Below, piece by piece: positions 1 to 7,884 of a stretch of 64,000 nt of DNA (position 1 is the first letter of the stretch; each line of letters opens with the position of its first letter). This stretch comes from Pararhizobium sp. (GTDB lineage Bacteria; Pseudomonadota; Alphaproteobacteria; Rhizobiales; Rhizobiaceae): contig JAURWE010000055.1 of assembly GCA_030655075.1 (NCBI GenBank), positions 186,001 to 250,000 on the forward strand, read 5' to 3'. The notes below the pieces were generated by a model that worked only from the letters and a program-made list of their open reading frames with translations, ran no database searches and had not been told where the DNA came from. The translations under genes and the position numbers were made by a program.

Positions 1-255
1 AAACAGCCGGATGAGGCTGGCGCCCGTATCGGACCACAGGAGATATTCGCCGGTGCGTGGATCGGCGATGAAGGCCATGCGGTCGATGGCGGTTGCCAGG
101 CCGGAGAGGCCGGGCAGCAGTTTGTCATTAGCATTGTCTGCCAGCCGCGACACCGACCCGGCGACATAGGCGGCCAGCATCAGGACGAAGGGCAGCAGCA
201 TCAAGGTGAACTGCGCACCTCTGCTCGGACGGGTGTTGATCCAGCGCATGGACAT
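1..255 (-). CDS. NitT/TauT-type ABC transporter permease, N-terminal part (runs off the window)
   Basis: Only the first 85 codons are present; the gene continues beyond base 1. The start is ATG at 255, with an in-frame second ATG at 249. The protein opens with a short basic segment and then a hydrophobic stretch (about residues 14-30, TLMLLPFVLMLAAYVAG), as expected for the first membrane segment of an inner-membrane permease. It lies 61 bp downstream of a TIGR03427-like substrate-binding protein and shares its riboswitch leader, so it is inferred to be the membrane subunit of the same importer. Permeases in this setting are often annotated as urea-carboxylase-region or guanidine-related transporters. 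The N-terminus alone cannot prove the family; the assignment rests on the neighbour. Confidence 0.65.
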   Translation of the reverse strand, partial: MSMRWINTRPSRGAQFTLMLLPFVLMLAAYVAGSVSRLADNANDKLLPGLSGLATAIDRMAFIADPRTGEYLLWSDTGASLIRLF

Positions 256-316
256 GGCTCCGCTGATGAGAGAAAGCGGCGGCCGGGACGCCCGGCCACC
301 CGTGTCACGGCATCGC

Positions 317-1390
317 TCAGAGCGCGTTGTCGGCGGCGGCCTTCATGTAGGTCGCGGTGAAGCGCAGCTTGATATTGGCCTTGTCGCCGAGAACCGTGCC
401 GTCGGGCATCTCGATGCCGATGACATCGGCCGAGGCAGCGCCGCTGCCGAGCAGGCCTTTGTCGAACAGGAAGCCGCGAACCAGTTCCATCGTCTTCGGC
501 AGATCTGGCGAGGTGGTGAAGGTCACCGCATCAGCGGGCTTGTCGAACAGCTTGGTAGCGGCAAGCTGCGCGTCGTAACCGGCGAGATCGGTTCCGGAGG
601 CGACGCCCATAGCGGTGCGGGCGGCCTTGCCTGCGTCGTCATCGGCGACCATCAGCGCCGTGGTTTCGTACCAAATACCAGCCAGCGCCTTGCCGAAATT
701 CGGGTTGTCCTTGAGCACGTCGGAATTGGCGACCATCATGTCGATGATTTCGCCGGGGATCTGGGCGCTGTCGAAGACCTTGTGCGCATCGGGAAGTTTC
801 AGAATTTCCGAAACCATCGGATTCCAGGTGACCATGGAGGTGACGTCGGCCGTCTGGAAGGCGCCGACCATATCGGGATCGGCAGTGTTGATGACCTTGA
901 CGTCGCGCTCGCTCATGCCGGCGCTTTCGAGCGCCCGGGCGAGCAGGTAGTGAGAGACGGAGAACTCCACCAAATTGACGTTCTGACCCTTCAGATCGGC
1001 AAGGCCGCTCTTTTCTTTCACAATGACCGCGTCATTGCCGTTGGAGAAGTCGCCGATAATGACGGCGGTCGTATCGACGCCGCCGGCGGCAGGAATGGAG
1101 AGACCGTCCATATTGGTCAGCGTCACGGCATCAAACGCGCCGGCGGTGTACTGGTTCATCGACTCCACATAGTCGTTGAACTGGGTGACCTCGATCTTGA
1201 TACCGTATTTGTCGGCCCATTTCTTGACGATGCCGTGATCGGACGCATAACCCCAAGGCATCCAACCGACATAGATCGACCAGGCAACCTTGAAATCTGT
1301 CTTGGGTTCAGCTGCGGCCAGCGGTGCCGTGCCCAGAACCAGCGCGGCCGTTAGAGCTGTCATGGAAGCGATTCTTGAAAATGTCGGCAT
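317..1390 (-). CDS. ABC transporter periplasmic substrate-binding protein, urea-carboxylase/guanidine region type
   Basis: A 357-aa periplasmic binding protein. Residues 1-24 form a Sec signal peptide ending in AAA before EPKTDFKVAWS. The mature part has the NitT/TauT-like pattern of small-ligand binders (IYVGWMPWGYASDHGIVKKW, then DAVTLTNMDGLSIPAAGG) and resembles TIGR03427, the binding protein linked to urea/guanidine carboxylase. The start at 1390 is chosen because GGGGAA lies just upstream; an upstream ATG at 1489 would fall inside the riboswitch. The guanidine-I aptamer in its leader suggests guanidine or a closely related guanidino compound as ligand. That substrate is inference from the riboswitch and not from binding-site residues. 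Confidence 0.85.
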   Translation of the reverse strand: MPTFSRIASMTALTAALVLGTAPLAAAEPKTDFKVAWSIYVGWMPWGYASDHGIVKKWADKYGIKIEVTQFNDYVESMNQYTAGAFDAVTLTNMDGLSIPAAGGVDTTAVIIGDFSNGNDAVIVKEKSGLADLKGQNVNLVEFSVSHYLLARALESAGMSERDVKVINTADPDMVGAFQTADVTSMVTWNPMVSEILKLPDAHKVFDSAQIPGEIIDMMVANSDVLKDNPNFGKALAGIWYETTALMVADDDAGKAARTAMGVASGTDLAGYDAQLAATKLFDKPADAVTFTTSPDLPKTMELVRGFLFDKGLLGSGAASADVIGIEMPDGTVLGDKANIKLRFTATYMKAAADNAL

Positions 1391-1411
1391 ACAATTCCCC
1401 TTTTGCTGTTC

Positions 1412-1450
1412 AAAAAGGGATTGGACGCACCATCGCTCGGCCAATCCCTT
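1412..1450 (-). terminator. Riboswitch expression-platform terminator hairpin
   Basis: On the minus strand, AAGGGATTGG pairs with CCAATCCCTT across a 19-nt loop and is followed by a T run (1412-1416). This is a canonical intrinsic terminator between the guanidine aptamer and the start codon at 1390. It implies transcriptional control: ligand binding should prevent the hairpin and allow read-through into the transporter genes. Confidence 0.85.
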
Positions 1451-1460
1451 GGCTAACGAG

Positions 1461-1562
1461 GTCTCCCGGGCTTTTTTCCCGCCGTGCATCCGGTGGGGAT
1501 GTCTCCCCGCACCGGTGGCAGCTCTCGGACCAGCACGCTTGACAGAAGCGCCGGAACCCTAG
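1461..1562 (-). promoter_or_regulatory. Guanidine-I riboswitch (ykkC class, RF00442-like) aptamer
   Basis: Read on the minus strand, the leader holds the ykkC hallmarks in order: CTAGGGTTCCG near 1562-1552, CTGGTCCGAGAG near 1532-1521, then ACGGCGGGAAAAAAGCCC and GGGAGA near 1484-1461. The spacing fits the two-helix aptamer with its conserved 3' segment. Guanidine-I riboswitches control guanidine carboxylases, exporters and TauT-like transporters, and the transporter genes here match. The aptamer begins about a dozen bases after the start site predicted from the sigma-54 promoter and is followed by a terminator hairpin. Confidence 0.93.
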
Positions 1563-1584
1563 CCACCAACTCTGCATACTAAAA

Positions 1585-1601
1585 AGCAAGTGGCGTGCCA
1601 G
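1585..1601 (-). promoter_or_regulatory. Sigma-54 (RpoN) promoter of the guanidine transporter operon
   Basis: On the minus strand the sequence CTGGCACGCCACTTGCT matches the -24/-12 consensus TGGCACG-N4-TTGC with exact spacing. The predicted start near 1575 lies about 13 bases before the riboswitch aptamer, so the leader fits well. Sigma-54 use points to nitrogen control, probably through NtrC, but no NtrC site was confirmed. Confidence 0.85.
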
Positions 1602-1704
1602 TTGTTAAGGCATTGATTTTCAATATATTCAACAAAATTCTTCTGCACATAGACGTGCAAGCCGCATGTTTTTTAGGCAGCACTGATCGAATCTTGGCTA
1701 GCGA

Positions 1705-2184
1705 TCAAGCCACCATGGCCCCGACCGCCACCTCGTCGAAAATCTGCGTCAGGTTCAGGAAACAGATCATGCCCTCTTCGCGCGTGATGATTCCTTCGGC
1801 ATAGCTTTTGTCGAAGGCTGCGGTGATGTCCGGCATCGGCTGTATCTGGGTCAGTGGGATGGTGAGGATGTCGGATACCCGATCGACGACCAGGCCGATC
1901 ACCATGTTGTGCACCTCGGCCACGACGATGGCGCTGCGCTCGTTGGCGATTGTCTGCGCCATTCCGAGCTTGCAGGCAAGGTCGATGATCGGAATAACAG
2001 ACCCGCGTAGGTTCATGACGCCAAGCACGTCGGGCGGCGAATGCGGCAAAGGCGTTGAAGGCGCCCAGCCGCGAATTTCGCGGATCGTCGTGGTCTTGAC
2101 GCAGAATTCCTGACCATGGAGGCGGAAAGCAATGATTTCCAGTGTCTGCCCACTCATCTGCTGTGCATGGAAAGACACGCTCAT
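1705..2184 (-). CDS. cheW: Chemotaxis coupling protein CheW
   Basis: A 159-aa protein with a single CheW domain (about residues 12-150). The hallmark segment VLGVMNLRGSVIPIIDL precedes the receptor and kinase binding face, and VVDRVSDILTIP follows. CheW links chemoreceptors to the CheA kinase in the cytoplasm. The start at 2184 is preferred because GGAGGAG sits 10 bases upstream inside the end of the receptor gene; longer in-frame starts would overlap the receptor. The gene follows the receptor with one base between them, so the two are probably co-transcribed and translationally coupled. No cheA, cheY or cheB gene is in the window, so this is an orphan receptor/CheW pair. Confidence 0.93.
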   Translation of the reverse strand: MSVSFHAQQMSGQTLEIIAFRLHGQEFCVKTTTIREIRGWAPSTPLPHSPPDVLGVMNLRGSVIPIIDLACKLGMAQTIANERSAIVVAEVHNMVIGLVVDRVSDILTIPLTQIQPMPDITAAFDKSYAEGIITREEGMICFLNLTQIFDEVAVGAMVA

Positions 2185-2185
2185 T

Positions 2186-3967
2186 TCAAAACTCCTCCCA
2201 GCTGTCGCCGGCCACGGCTGCATTTCCGGAAAAGGCCCGAGCCACCTGGCTGACCATGCGGCGCGCCGGCGATGGCGCCGGGGCGTGGTCGCGCCTGACA
2301 TGCGATGGCGCAGCTGCCTGGTCACCGACCCGGAACTGACCCACGAGGTTGAACAGGCCGTCGGCTTCGCGGGCCAGACTGTGGCTGGCAGCAGTCGACT
2401 GTTCCACCATGGCGGCGTTCTGCTGCGTGCCCTGATCCATGCTGTTGACCGCGTTGTTGATTTCCTTCAGCCCCGTTGCCTGCTCGCGCGCGCCCTCGAC
2501 GATGGCGACAACGTTGGTGTTGATCTCCTGCACCTGCCGGACGATCTCTTCCAGCGCCTTGCCGGTCTGTCCGACCAGCGACACGCCGCTTTTTACCTGT
2601 TCGCCTGAGGTGTTGATCAGTGCCTTGATTTCCTTGGCGGCCTTGGCGGACCGCTGCGCCAGTTCGCGAACCTCCTGCGCGACAACGGCGAAGCCCTTGC
2701 CCGCATCTCCGGCACGTGCGGCCTCGACGCCGGCGTTGAGCGCCAAGAGATTGGTCTGGAAAGCGATATCGTCGATAACGCCGATGATGCTGGAGATTTC
2801 CTGGGAGGATTTCTCGATCTCGCCCATGGCGGTGATGGCACTGTTGACGACGACGCCTGAGCGTTCAGCGCTGTCGCGGGTGGAGGCCACCATGCGGCCC
2901 GCCTCTTCGGCACGGCGGCTGGAATCAGTGACCGTCGTCGTGATTTCCTCAAGCGCTGCGGCCGTTTCCTCCACGGAAGCAGCCTGCTGCTCCGTCCGCT
3001 TGGCAAGATCATCGGCTGCGGATCGTATCTCGCTGGAACCGGATGCAATTGCCCGGGCATTCTCGGCCACGGATTGGATGGCACCACGCAGCTTCGACGC
3101 GGCGTCGTTAAAGTCGTGCCGTACCCGCTCCATCGTCGGAACGAAAGGCTTGTCGAGATGCTGGGTCAGATCGCCTTCGGCCAGGGCCCGCAATCCGTCG
3201 CCGAGGGTGGCGACGGCACCGATGCGCTCGGTCACGTCGGTGGCGAACTTCACCACCTTGTAGACCTTGCCGTTCGGATCGACGATCGGATTGTAGGCCG
3301 CCTGGATCCAGACTTCCCTGCCGCCCTTGCCGATGCGCAGGAATTCGTTGGAGACGAACTGACCATCGGCGAGCCTCAGCCAGAATTGCCGGTATTCCTC
3401 GCTTGCCGCATAGCCGGGTTCGCAGAACATGCGGTGATGTTTGCCCTGGATTTCGCCGAGCGTGTAGCCGAGCGCACCGCAGAAGTTTTCGTTGGCAACG
3501 AGAATTTCGCCTGATGGCGTGAATTCGATGACGGCCTGCGAGCGTGAGATTGCCGAAAGCTTGCCGGAGTCTTCCGTCGACTTGAGCTTGGTCGCCGTTA
3601 TATCGGTGGCGAACTTCACAACCTTATAGGGTTTGCCGCCGCTAAAGACGGGATTGTAGGAGGCCTCGATCCATATTTCGGCACCGCTCTTGGTAATGCG
3701 CTTGTACTGGCGGCTGTCAAACTCGCCGCGCGCCAGATGGGCCCAGAACTCGCGGTAGCCGGCGCTGGCTGCTTCGGTCGGCTCGACGAACATCCGGTGA
3801 TGTCTGCCCTTTATCTCCGACAGTTCGTACCCGAGCGCCGCGCAAAAATTCTTGTTGGCGTTCAAAATATTGCCTTGGAGATCGAACTCAATGATTGCCT
3901 GCGACTTGTGCATGGCAGCAAGCTGCGCTTTCGCATCAGATCCCGCACTCCAAAAAAAACCACCCAT
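2186..3967 (-). CDS. Soluble methyl-accepting chemotaxis protein with two PAS domains
   Basis: A 593-aa receptor with no membrane segment. Two PAS domains lie at about residues 20-125 and 140-250; each carries NFC..LGY and HHRMF motifs and ends in YKVVKFATDxT, so they look like an internal duplication of Aer-type sensors. A short linker leads to the MA signalling domain (about 300-540), whose hairpin tip reads DIAFQTNLLALNAGVEAARA. The C-terminus ends in SWEEF, a pentapeptide of the xWxxF type that tethers CheR/CheB. The cytoplasmic location and PAS domains suggest sensing of redox state, oxygen or metabolism; the signal is unknown. The start has AAAGGGG upstream. cheW follows directly. Confidence 0.93.
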   Translation of the reverse strand: MGGFFWSAGSDAKAQLAAMHKSQAIIEFDLQGNILNANKNFCAALGYELSEIKGRHHRMFVEPTEAASAGYREFWAHLARGEFDSRQYKRITKSGAEIWIEASYNPVFSGGKPYKVVKFATDITATKLKSTEDSGKLSAISRSQAVIEFTPSGEILVANENFCGALGYTLGEIQGKHHRMFCEPGYAASEEYRQFWLRLADGQFVSNEFLRIGKGGREVWIQAAYNPIVDPNGKVYKVVKFATDVTERIGAVATLGDGLRALAEGDLTQHLDKPFVPTMERVRHDFNDAASKLRGAIQSVAENARAIASGSSEIRSAADDLAKRTEQQAASVEETAAALEEITTTVTDSSRRAEEAGRMVASTRDSAERSGVVVNSAITAMGEIEKSSQEISSIIGVIDDIAFQTNLLALNAGVEAARAGDAGKGFAVVAQEVRELAQRSAKAAKEIKALINTSGEQVKSGVSLVGQTGKALEEIVRQVQEINTNVVAIVEGAREQATGLKEINNAVNSMDQGTQQNAAMVEQSTAASHSLAREADGLFNLVGQFRVGDQAAAPSHVRRDHAPAPSPARRMVSQVARAFSGNAAVAGDSWEEF

Positions 3968-4565
3968 TGAACACCCCTTTGGTTTCGTCAGCGCAGACGT
4001 GTCCAGGCGCCGCCAGCTCCCCGCCTGCGGTCATTCCCCCATGCGTCTGCCGCACGAACATCACGATTTCTGTGGTCAGCAACAGGCAGGCACGCGGGCC
4101 GGCTGCTTTGAATCAAGTCAATCCAGAGCGACGATTGCTGAAATGCGCCATGCCAGGCACCCCTGGCTTATATGCACCGCTTCATGCTCAGGGTTTAAGT
4201 TCTGACCGTGCACACTACTACCATAGGAAGAAAATTATAAACGACCTGTTAATGCAACCTCGCCATGTCTCTGCAAAAAAGTACCCGTAAAATATGGATA
4301 TAGCCAAATTCTACCGCATTTCCTCATATTTTTATTGGTAAAATTGATTTCATTATACAATTAGTCTATAATGAAAAACAAATACACAACCTTGCATTGA
4401 ATTTGCTTTTGCGGAAGTTGCTGCATTGTCAGGTACCGTACACACCAAACCCGCCAGCTATTGCGGCCAGACCGGCACTCTCTATAGTGTCCCGCCTTAC
4501 AGGGGAGCGCGGATCCGAAGCAGGTCGTGTTTTTGTAGAGTGGCAGATAGACGGCGAAACAGACC
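3968..4565 (+). other. 598-bp intergenic region between the divergent chemoreceptor and Rrf2 genes
   Basis: No convincing gene was seen. The stretch 4200-4400 is markedly AT-richer than its neighbours and holds a perfect inverted repeat (4348-4376, listed separately). It must contain the promoters for the minus-strand chemoreceptor and the plus-strand Rrf2 gene, but no unambiguous -35/-10 pair was recognised. Confidence 0.5.
4348..4376. repeat. Perfect 10-bp inverted repeat, AT-rich
   Basis: TTTCATTATA and TATAATGAAA are exact reverse complements separated by nine bases. The site lies about 190 bp upstream of the Rrf2 start and about 380 bp upstream of the chemoreceptor start. It could be a repressor operator or a weak hairpin; there is no T-run context that would make it a terminator. 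Confidence 0.6.
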
Positions 4566-5012
4566 ATGATTTCCCAGAAAGCCAAATATGCGATGCGGGC
4601 CCTGGTGGCGCTGGCCAAGGCACAGCCAGGCGAGAATATCTTCATTTCCGACATTGCCGACAGCCAGAATATTCCCAAGAAGTTTCTGGAGCAGATCCTG
4701 CTTGACCTGAAGCACGGCGGCCTTGTTATCAGCAAACGCGGCAAGACCGGTGGATATCTGCTTTTAAAACCCGCCGGCCAGATCAGCTATGGCGAGGTTC
4801 TGCGGATCATCGACGGCCCGCTGGCACTGTTGCCGTGCCTCAGCAAGATCGCCTATCGCCGCTGCGACGACTGTGTGAGCGAGCAGGATTGCGAGATCCG
4901 GCACGTTTTCGCCAGGGTCGCAGATGCAACGCGAGCCATTCTGGATGGCACGACCATCGCCGACAGCCTGAGCGCCGAGATGGAACAAATATTTTCCGCA
5001 AAGGCTTTCTAA
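4566..5012 (+). CDS. Rrf2-family transcriptional regulator, four-cysteine type
   Basis: A 148-aa Rrf2 protein: an N-terminal winged helix (MISQKAKYAMRALVALAKAQ, then IPKKFLEQILLDLKHGGLV) followed by a dimerisation helix. Cysteines at 91, 100, 103 and 109 form a C-x8-C-x2-C-x5-C cluster where IscR-like members bind an Fe-S cluster. The gene is 99 bp upstream of and parallel to sbp-cysTWA. It is therefore a plausible regulator of sulfate uptake that reads Fe-S or sulfur status, analogous in role to CymR but not demonstrably orthologous. It differs clearly from RirA, which starts MRLTKQTNY. Function is inferred from family and position. Confidence 0.85.
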   Translation: MISQKAKYAMRALVALAKAQPGENIFISDIADSQNIPKKFLEQILLDLKHGGLVISKRGKTGGYLLLKPAGQISYGEVLRIIDGPLALLPCLSKIAYRRCDDCVSEQDCEIRHVFARVADATRAILDGTTIADSLSAEMEQIFSAKAF

Positions 5013-5057
5013 TGGAAACTCCGTTGCCGATCAGCCGGAACGGGTGAAAAACTGTGC

Positions 5058-5067
5058 GTATTAATAC
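5058..5067. promoter_or_regulatory. Palindrome GTATTAATAC upstream of sbp, possible operator
   Basis: A perfect 10-bp palindrome lies 45 bp before the sbp start codon in the short gap after the Rrf2 gene. Position and symmetry suit an operator for the adjacent Rrf2 regulator or part of the sbp promoter. Ten bases can arise by chance, so this is tentative. Confidence 0.35.
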
Positions 5068-5111
5068 ACGACCAAACCGCTAGAGTAAGCCTGCAACAAA
5101 CGGAGGCAATC

Positions 5112-6137
5112 ATGAAAGCCATGCGCATTACCAGGTTTTTGACAGTGGCGCTTCTCGCCAGCAGTATTCAGGTCGGTGGATTGGGCTTCGCATTTGCGGA
5201 CACGACGATCCTCAACGTTTCCTACGACCCGACGCGCGAGCTCTACAAGGACTACAACGCCGCGTTCGCTGAAAAGTGGAAGGCCGACACCGGCGAGACC
5301 GTGACGATCGAAACATCCCACGGCGGCTCCGGCAAACAGGCCCGTGCTGTCATCGACGGCCTCGAAGCCGATGTTGTGACGCTGGCGCTTGAAGCCGATA
5401 TCGACGCGATCGCCGATGCGACGAAAAAGATTCCGGCCGACTGGCGCGGCCGTCTCGAGAACAACAGCGCTCCCTACACTTCCACAATCGTTTTCCTTGT
5501 GCGAAAAGGTAACCCCAAGGGCATCAAGGATTGGGGCGATCTGGTGAAGGGCGACACACAGGTGATCACGCCGAACCCGAAGACCTCGGGTGGTGCACGC
5601 TGGAACTTCCTGGCGGCATGGGCATGGGCAAAGCAGGCCAATGGCGGCGACGATGCCAAGGCGCTGGAATATGTGACCGAGCTGTTCAAGCGCGTTCCGG
5701 TTCTTGACACGGGTGCTCGCGGCTCGACAACGACATTTGTCCAGCGCGGCATCGGCGATGTCCTGCTCGCCTGGGAAAACGAAGCCTATCTGTCTCTTGA
5801 AGAACTCGGCCCGGACGCATTCGAAATCGTCACGCCGTCGGTTTCGATCAAGGCCGAGCCGCCCGTATCCCTGGTTGACGGCAATGCCGACGCAAAGGGA
5901 ACCCGCAAGGTGGCCGAAGCCTACCTGAACTATCTCTACTCCGACGTCGGCCAGAAGATTGCTGCGAAGCATTACTACCGGCCATTCAAGCCAGAGCTTG
6001 CCGAAAAAGCCGATATCGAACGCTTCAAGGATCTGAAGCTGGTGACGATCGACGAATTCGGCGGCTGGAAAGAAGCGCAGCCCAAGTACTTCGGTGATGG
6101 CGGCGTGTTCGACTCCATCTACAAACCAGGACAATAA
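5112..6137 (+). CDS. sbp: Periplasmic sulfate-binding protein
   Basis: A 341-aa sulfate/thiosulfate-binding protein. A signal peptide covers residues 1-31 (ends FAFA). The mature protein begins DTTILNVSYDPTRELYKDYN, a hallmark of Sbp/CysP, followed by the ligand-loop segment SHGGSGKQARAVIDGLEADV and later TPNPKTSGGARWNFLAAWAW. It captures sulfate and delivers it to the CysTW permease. GGAGG precedes the ATG by six bases. It is the first gene of a tight sbp-cysT-cysW-cysA operon. Sbp and CysP are hard to separate by eye; length and motifs favour Sbp. Confidence 0.95.
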   Translation: MKAMRITRFLTVALLASSIQVGGLGFAFADTTILNVSYDPTRELYKDYNAAFAEKWKADTGETVTIETSHGGSGKQARAVIDGLEADVVTLALEADIDAIADATKKIPADWRGRLENNSAPYTSTIVFLVRKGNPKGIKDWGDLVKGDTQVITPNPKTSGGARWNFLAAWAWAKQANGGDDAKALEYVTELFKRVPVLDTGARGSTTTFVQRGIGDVLLAWENEAYLSLEELGPDAFEIVTPSVSIKAEPPVSLVDGNADAKGTRKVAEAYLNYLYSDVGQKIAAKHYYRPFKPELAEKADIERFKDLKLVTIDEFGGWKEAQPKYFGDGGVFDSIYKPGQ

Positions 6138-6140
6138 TGT

Positions 6141-6998
6141 ATGGCCGCAATCACCCGTAAAAGGTGGCGGATAAGGCAGCCGAGCGTCATTCCGGGATTC
6201 GGATTGGCGCTCGGCGTCACTTTAACGTGGCTCACCCTTATCATTCTCATTCCGCTGTCCGGCCTCGTGTGGCGTGCCAGCTCTCTCGGCTGGGCGAAGT
6301 TCTTTTCCATCGCCACGGACCAGCGGACACTCAGTGCACTTTATATCAGCTTCGGCACCGCCTTCCTGGCGGCGATCGTTAATGTCGTGTTCGGCGTCAT
6401 CCTGGCGTGGGTGCTGGTGCGCTACACGTTTCCGGGCAAGCGGATCATCGACGCGATGGTCGATTTGCCCTTTGCGCTGCCCACCGCCGTGGCGGGCATT
6501 GCGCTGACGGCGCTCTATGCGCCGAACGGCTGGATCGGCAGCCTACTGGCGCCGCTCGGCATCAAGGTGGCGTTCACGCCCATCGGCATCATCATCGCGC
6601 TGATCTTTGTCGGCCTTCCGTTCGTCGTGCGCACGGTGCAGCCGATCATGGAAGAGATCGACAAGGAAATCGAAGAGGCGGCCGCAACGCTGGGCGCCAA
6701 CCGGTTCCAGACGATCTCACGCGTGCTGCTGCCCGGATTGAGCCCTGCGGTTCTCACCGGCTTTGCGCTTGCCTTCGCCCGCGGTGTCGGCGAATACGGA
6801 TCAGTGATCTTCATTGCCGGCAATATTCCCTATGTCTCGGAAATCGCTCCCTTGCTGATCGTCATCAGGCTTGAAGAATTCGACTATGCAGCGGCAACGG
6901 GCATTGCAGCCCTGATGCTGGTGATCTCCTTCACCATGCTTCTCGTCATCAACCTCATCCAGAGCTGGAGCAGACGGAGGTACGGTTATGGCTCATGA
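6141..6998 (+). CDS. cysT: Sulfate ABC transporter permease CysT
   Basis: A 285-aa inner-membrane permease with about six hydrophobic segments. The family segment VDLPFALPTAVAGIALTALY and the ABC-contact (EAA) loop EEAAATLGANRFQTISRVLLP identify CysT (CysU). It pairs with CysW to form the sulfate channel. Three bases separate it from sbp, and its end overlaps cysW by 11 bp, so translation is probably coupled. Confidence 0.95.
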   Translation: MAAITRKRWRIRQPSVIPGFGLALGVTLTWLTLIILIPLSGLVWRASSLGWAKFFSIATDQRTLSALYISFGTAFLAAIVNVVFGVILAWVLVRYTFPGKRIIDAMVDLPFALPTAVAGIALTALYAPNGWIGSLLAPLGIKVAFTPIGIIIALIFVGLPFVVRTVQPIMEEIDKEIEEAAATLGANRFQTISRVLLPGLSPAVLTGFALAFARGVGEYGSVIFIAGNIPYVSEIAPLLIVIRLEEFDYAAATGIAALMLVISFTMLLVINLIQSWSRRRYGYGS

Positions 6999-7869
6999 TC
7001 CGCACGTCCCCGTCGCCGACAGCGCCATGGTGCGTTCGGCAACCAGCGAAAGCCAGGCGGCGCGCTACGGCCTGATCACGGCAGCGCTGCTGTTTCTGGC
7101 ACTTTTTCTCTTCCTGCCGCTGGCGGCCGTGTTCGTCGAGGCCTTCCGCAAAGGCGGCGCCGCCTTTCTCCAGGCCCTGAGCGAACGCGAGACCTTCAGC
7201 GCCATCAAGCTGACCTTGCTGGTGGCTGGCATTTCGGTGCCGCTGAACCTGGTGTTCGGCGTGGCCGCAGCCTGGGCGATCGCCAAGTTCGAGTTCAAGG
7301 GCAAGGCGTTCCTGACGACGCTGATCGACCTGCCCTTCTCGGTCTCGCCCGTCATTTCCGGCCTGGTCTTCGTTCTGCTGTTCGGGGCCGGCAGTGCGCT
7401 GGGTCCTTTTCTGCAAAGCTACGGCATCAAGATTCTGTTTGCCGTTCCCGGCCTCGTTCTGGCGACAATCTTCGTCACCTTCCCATTCGTCGCCCGCGAA
7501 CTGATCCCGCTGATGCAGGAACAGGGCACAAGCGATGAAGAAGCTGCCCTTTCTTTGGGTGCGAGCGGCTGGCAGACCTTCTGGTATGTGACGCTGCCCA
7601 ATATCAAATGGGGACTTCTCTACGGCGTGCTGCTCTGCAACGCCCGCGCCATGGGCGAGTTCGGCGCCGTCTCGGTGGTTTCCGGGCACATCCGCGGCCT
7701 GACCAACACGATGCCGCTGCAGGTGGAGATCCTGTACAACGAGTACAATTTCGTCGGCGCCTTTGCGGTGGCGACCTTGCTCGCCGCCCTGGCGCTCGTT
7801 ACCCTTGTCCTGAAGACGCTGCTCGAACTCAAGTTCAGCGCGGAAATTGCCGGCAGCCGCAGGCACTGA
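6988..7869 (+). CDS. cysW: Sulfate ABC transporter permease CysW
   Basis: A 293-aa permease partner of CysT with six hydrophobic segments. DLPFSVSPVISGLVFVLLFG and the EAA-type loop SDEEAALSLGASGWQTFWYV are typical of CysW, as is RAMGEFGAVSVVSGHIRG near the C-terminal third. GGAGGT lies seven bases before the ATG inside the end of cysT. The next gene, cysA, starts 15 bp after the stop. Confidence 0.95.
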   Translation: MAHDPHVPVADSAMVRSATSESQAARYGLITAALLFLALFLFLPLAAVFVEAFRKGGAAFLQALSERETFSAIKLTLLVAGISVPLNLVFGVAAAWAIAKFEFKGKAFLTTLIDLPFSVSPVISGLVFVLLFGAGSALGPFLQSYGIKILFAVPGLVLATIFVTFPFVARELIPLMQEQGTSDEEAALSLGASGWQTFWYVTLPNIKWGLLYGVLLCNARAMGEFGAVSVVSGHIRGLTNTMPLQVEILYNEYNFVGAFAVATLLAALALVTLVLKTLLELKFSAEIAGSRRH

Positions 7870-7884
7870 AAGGTTACCTCATTC

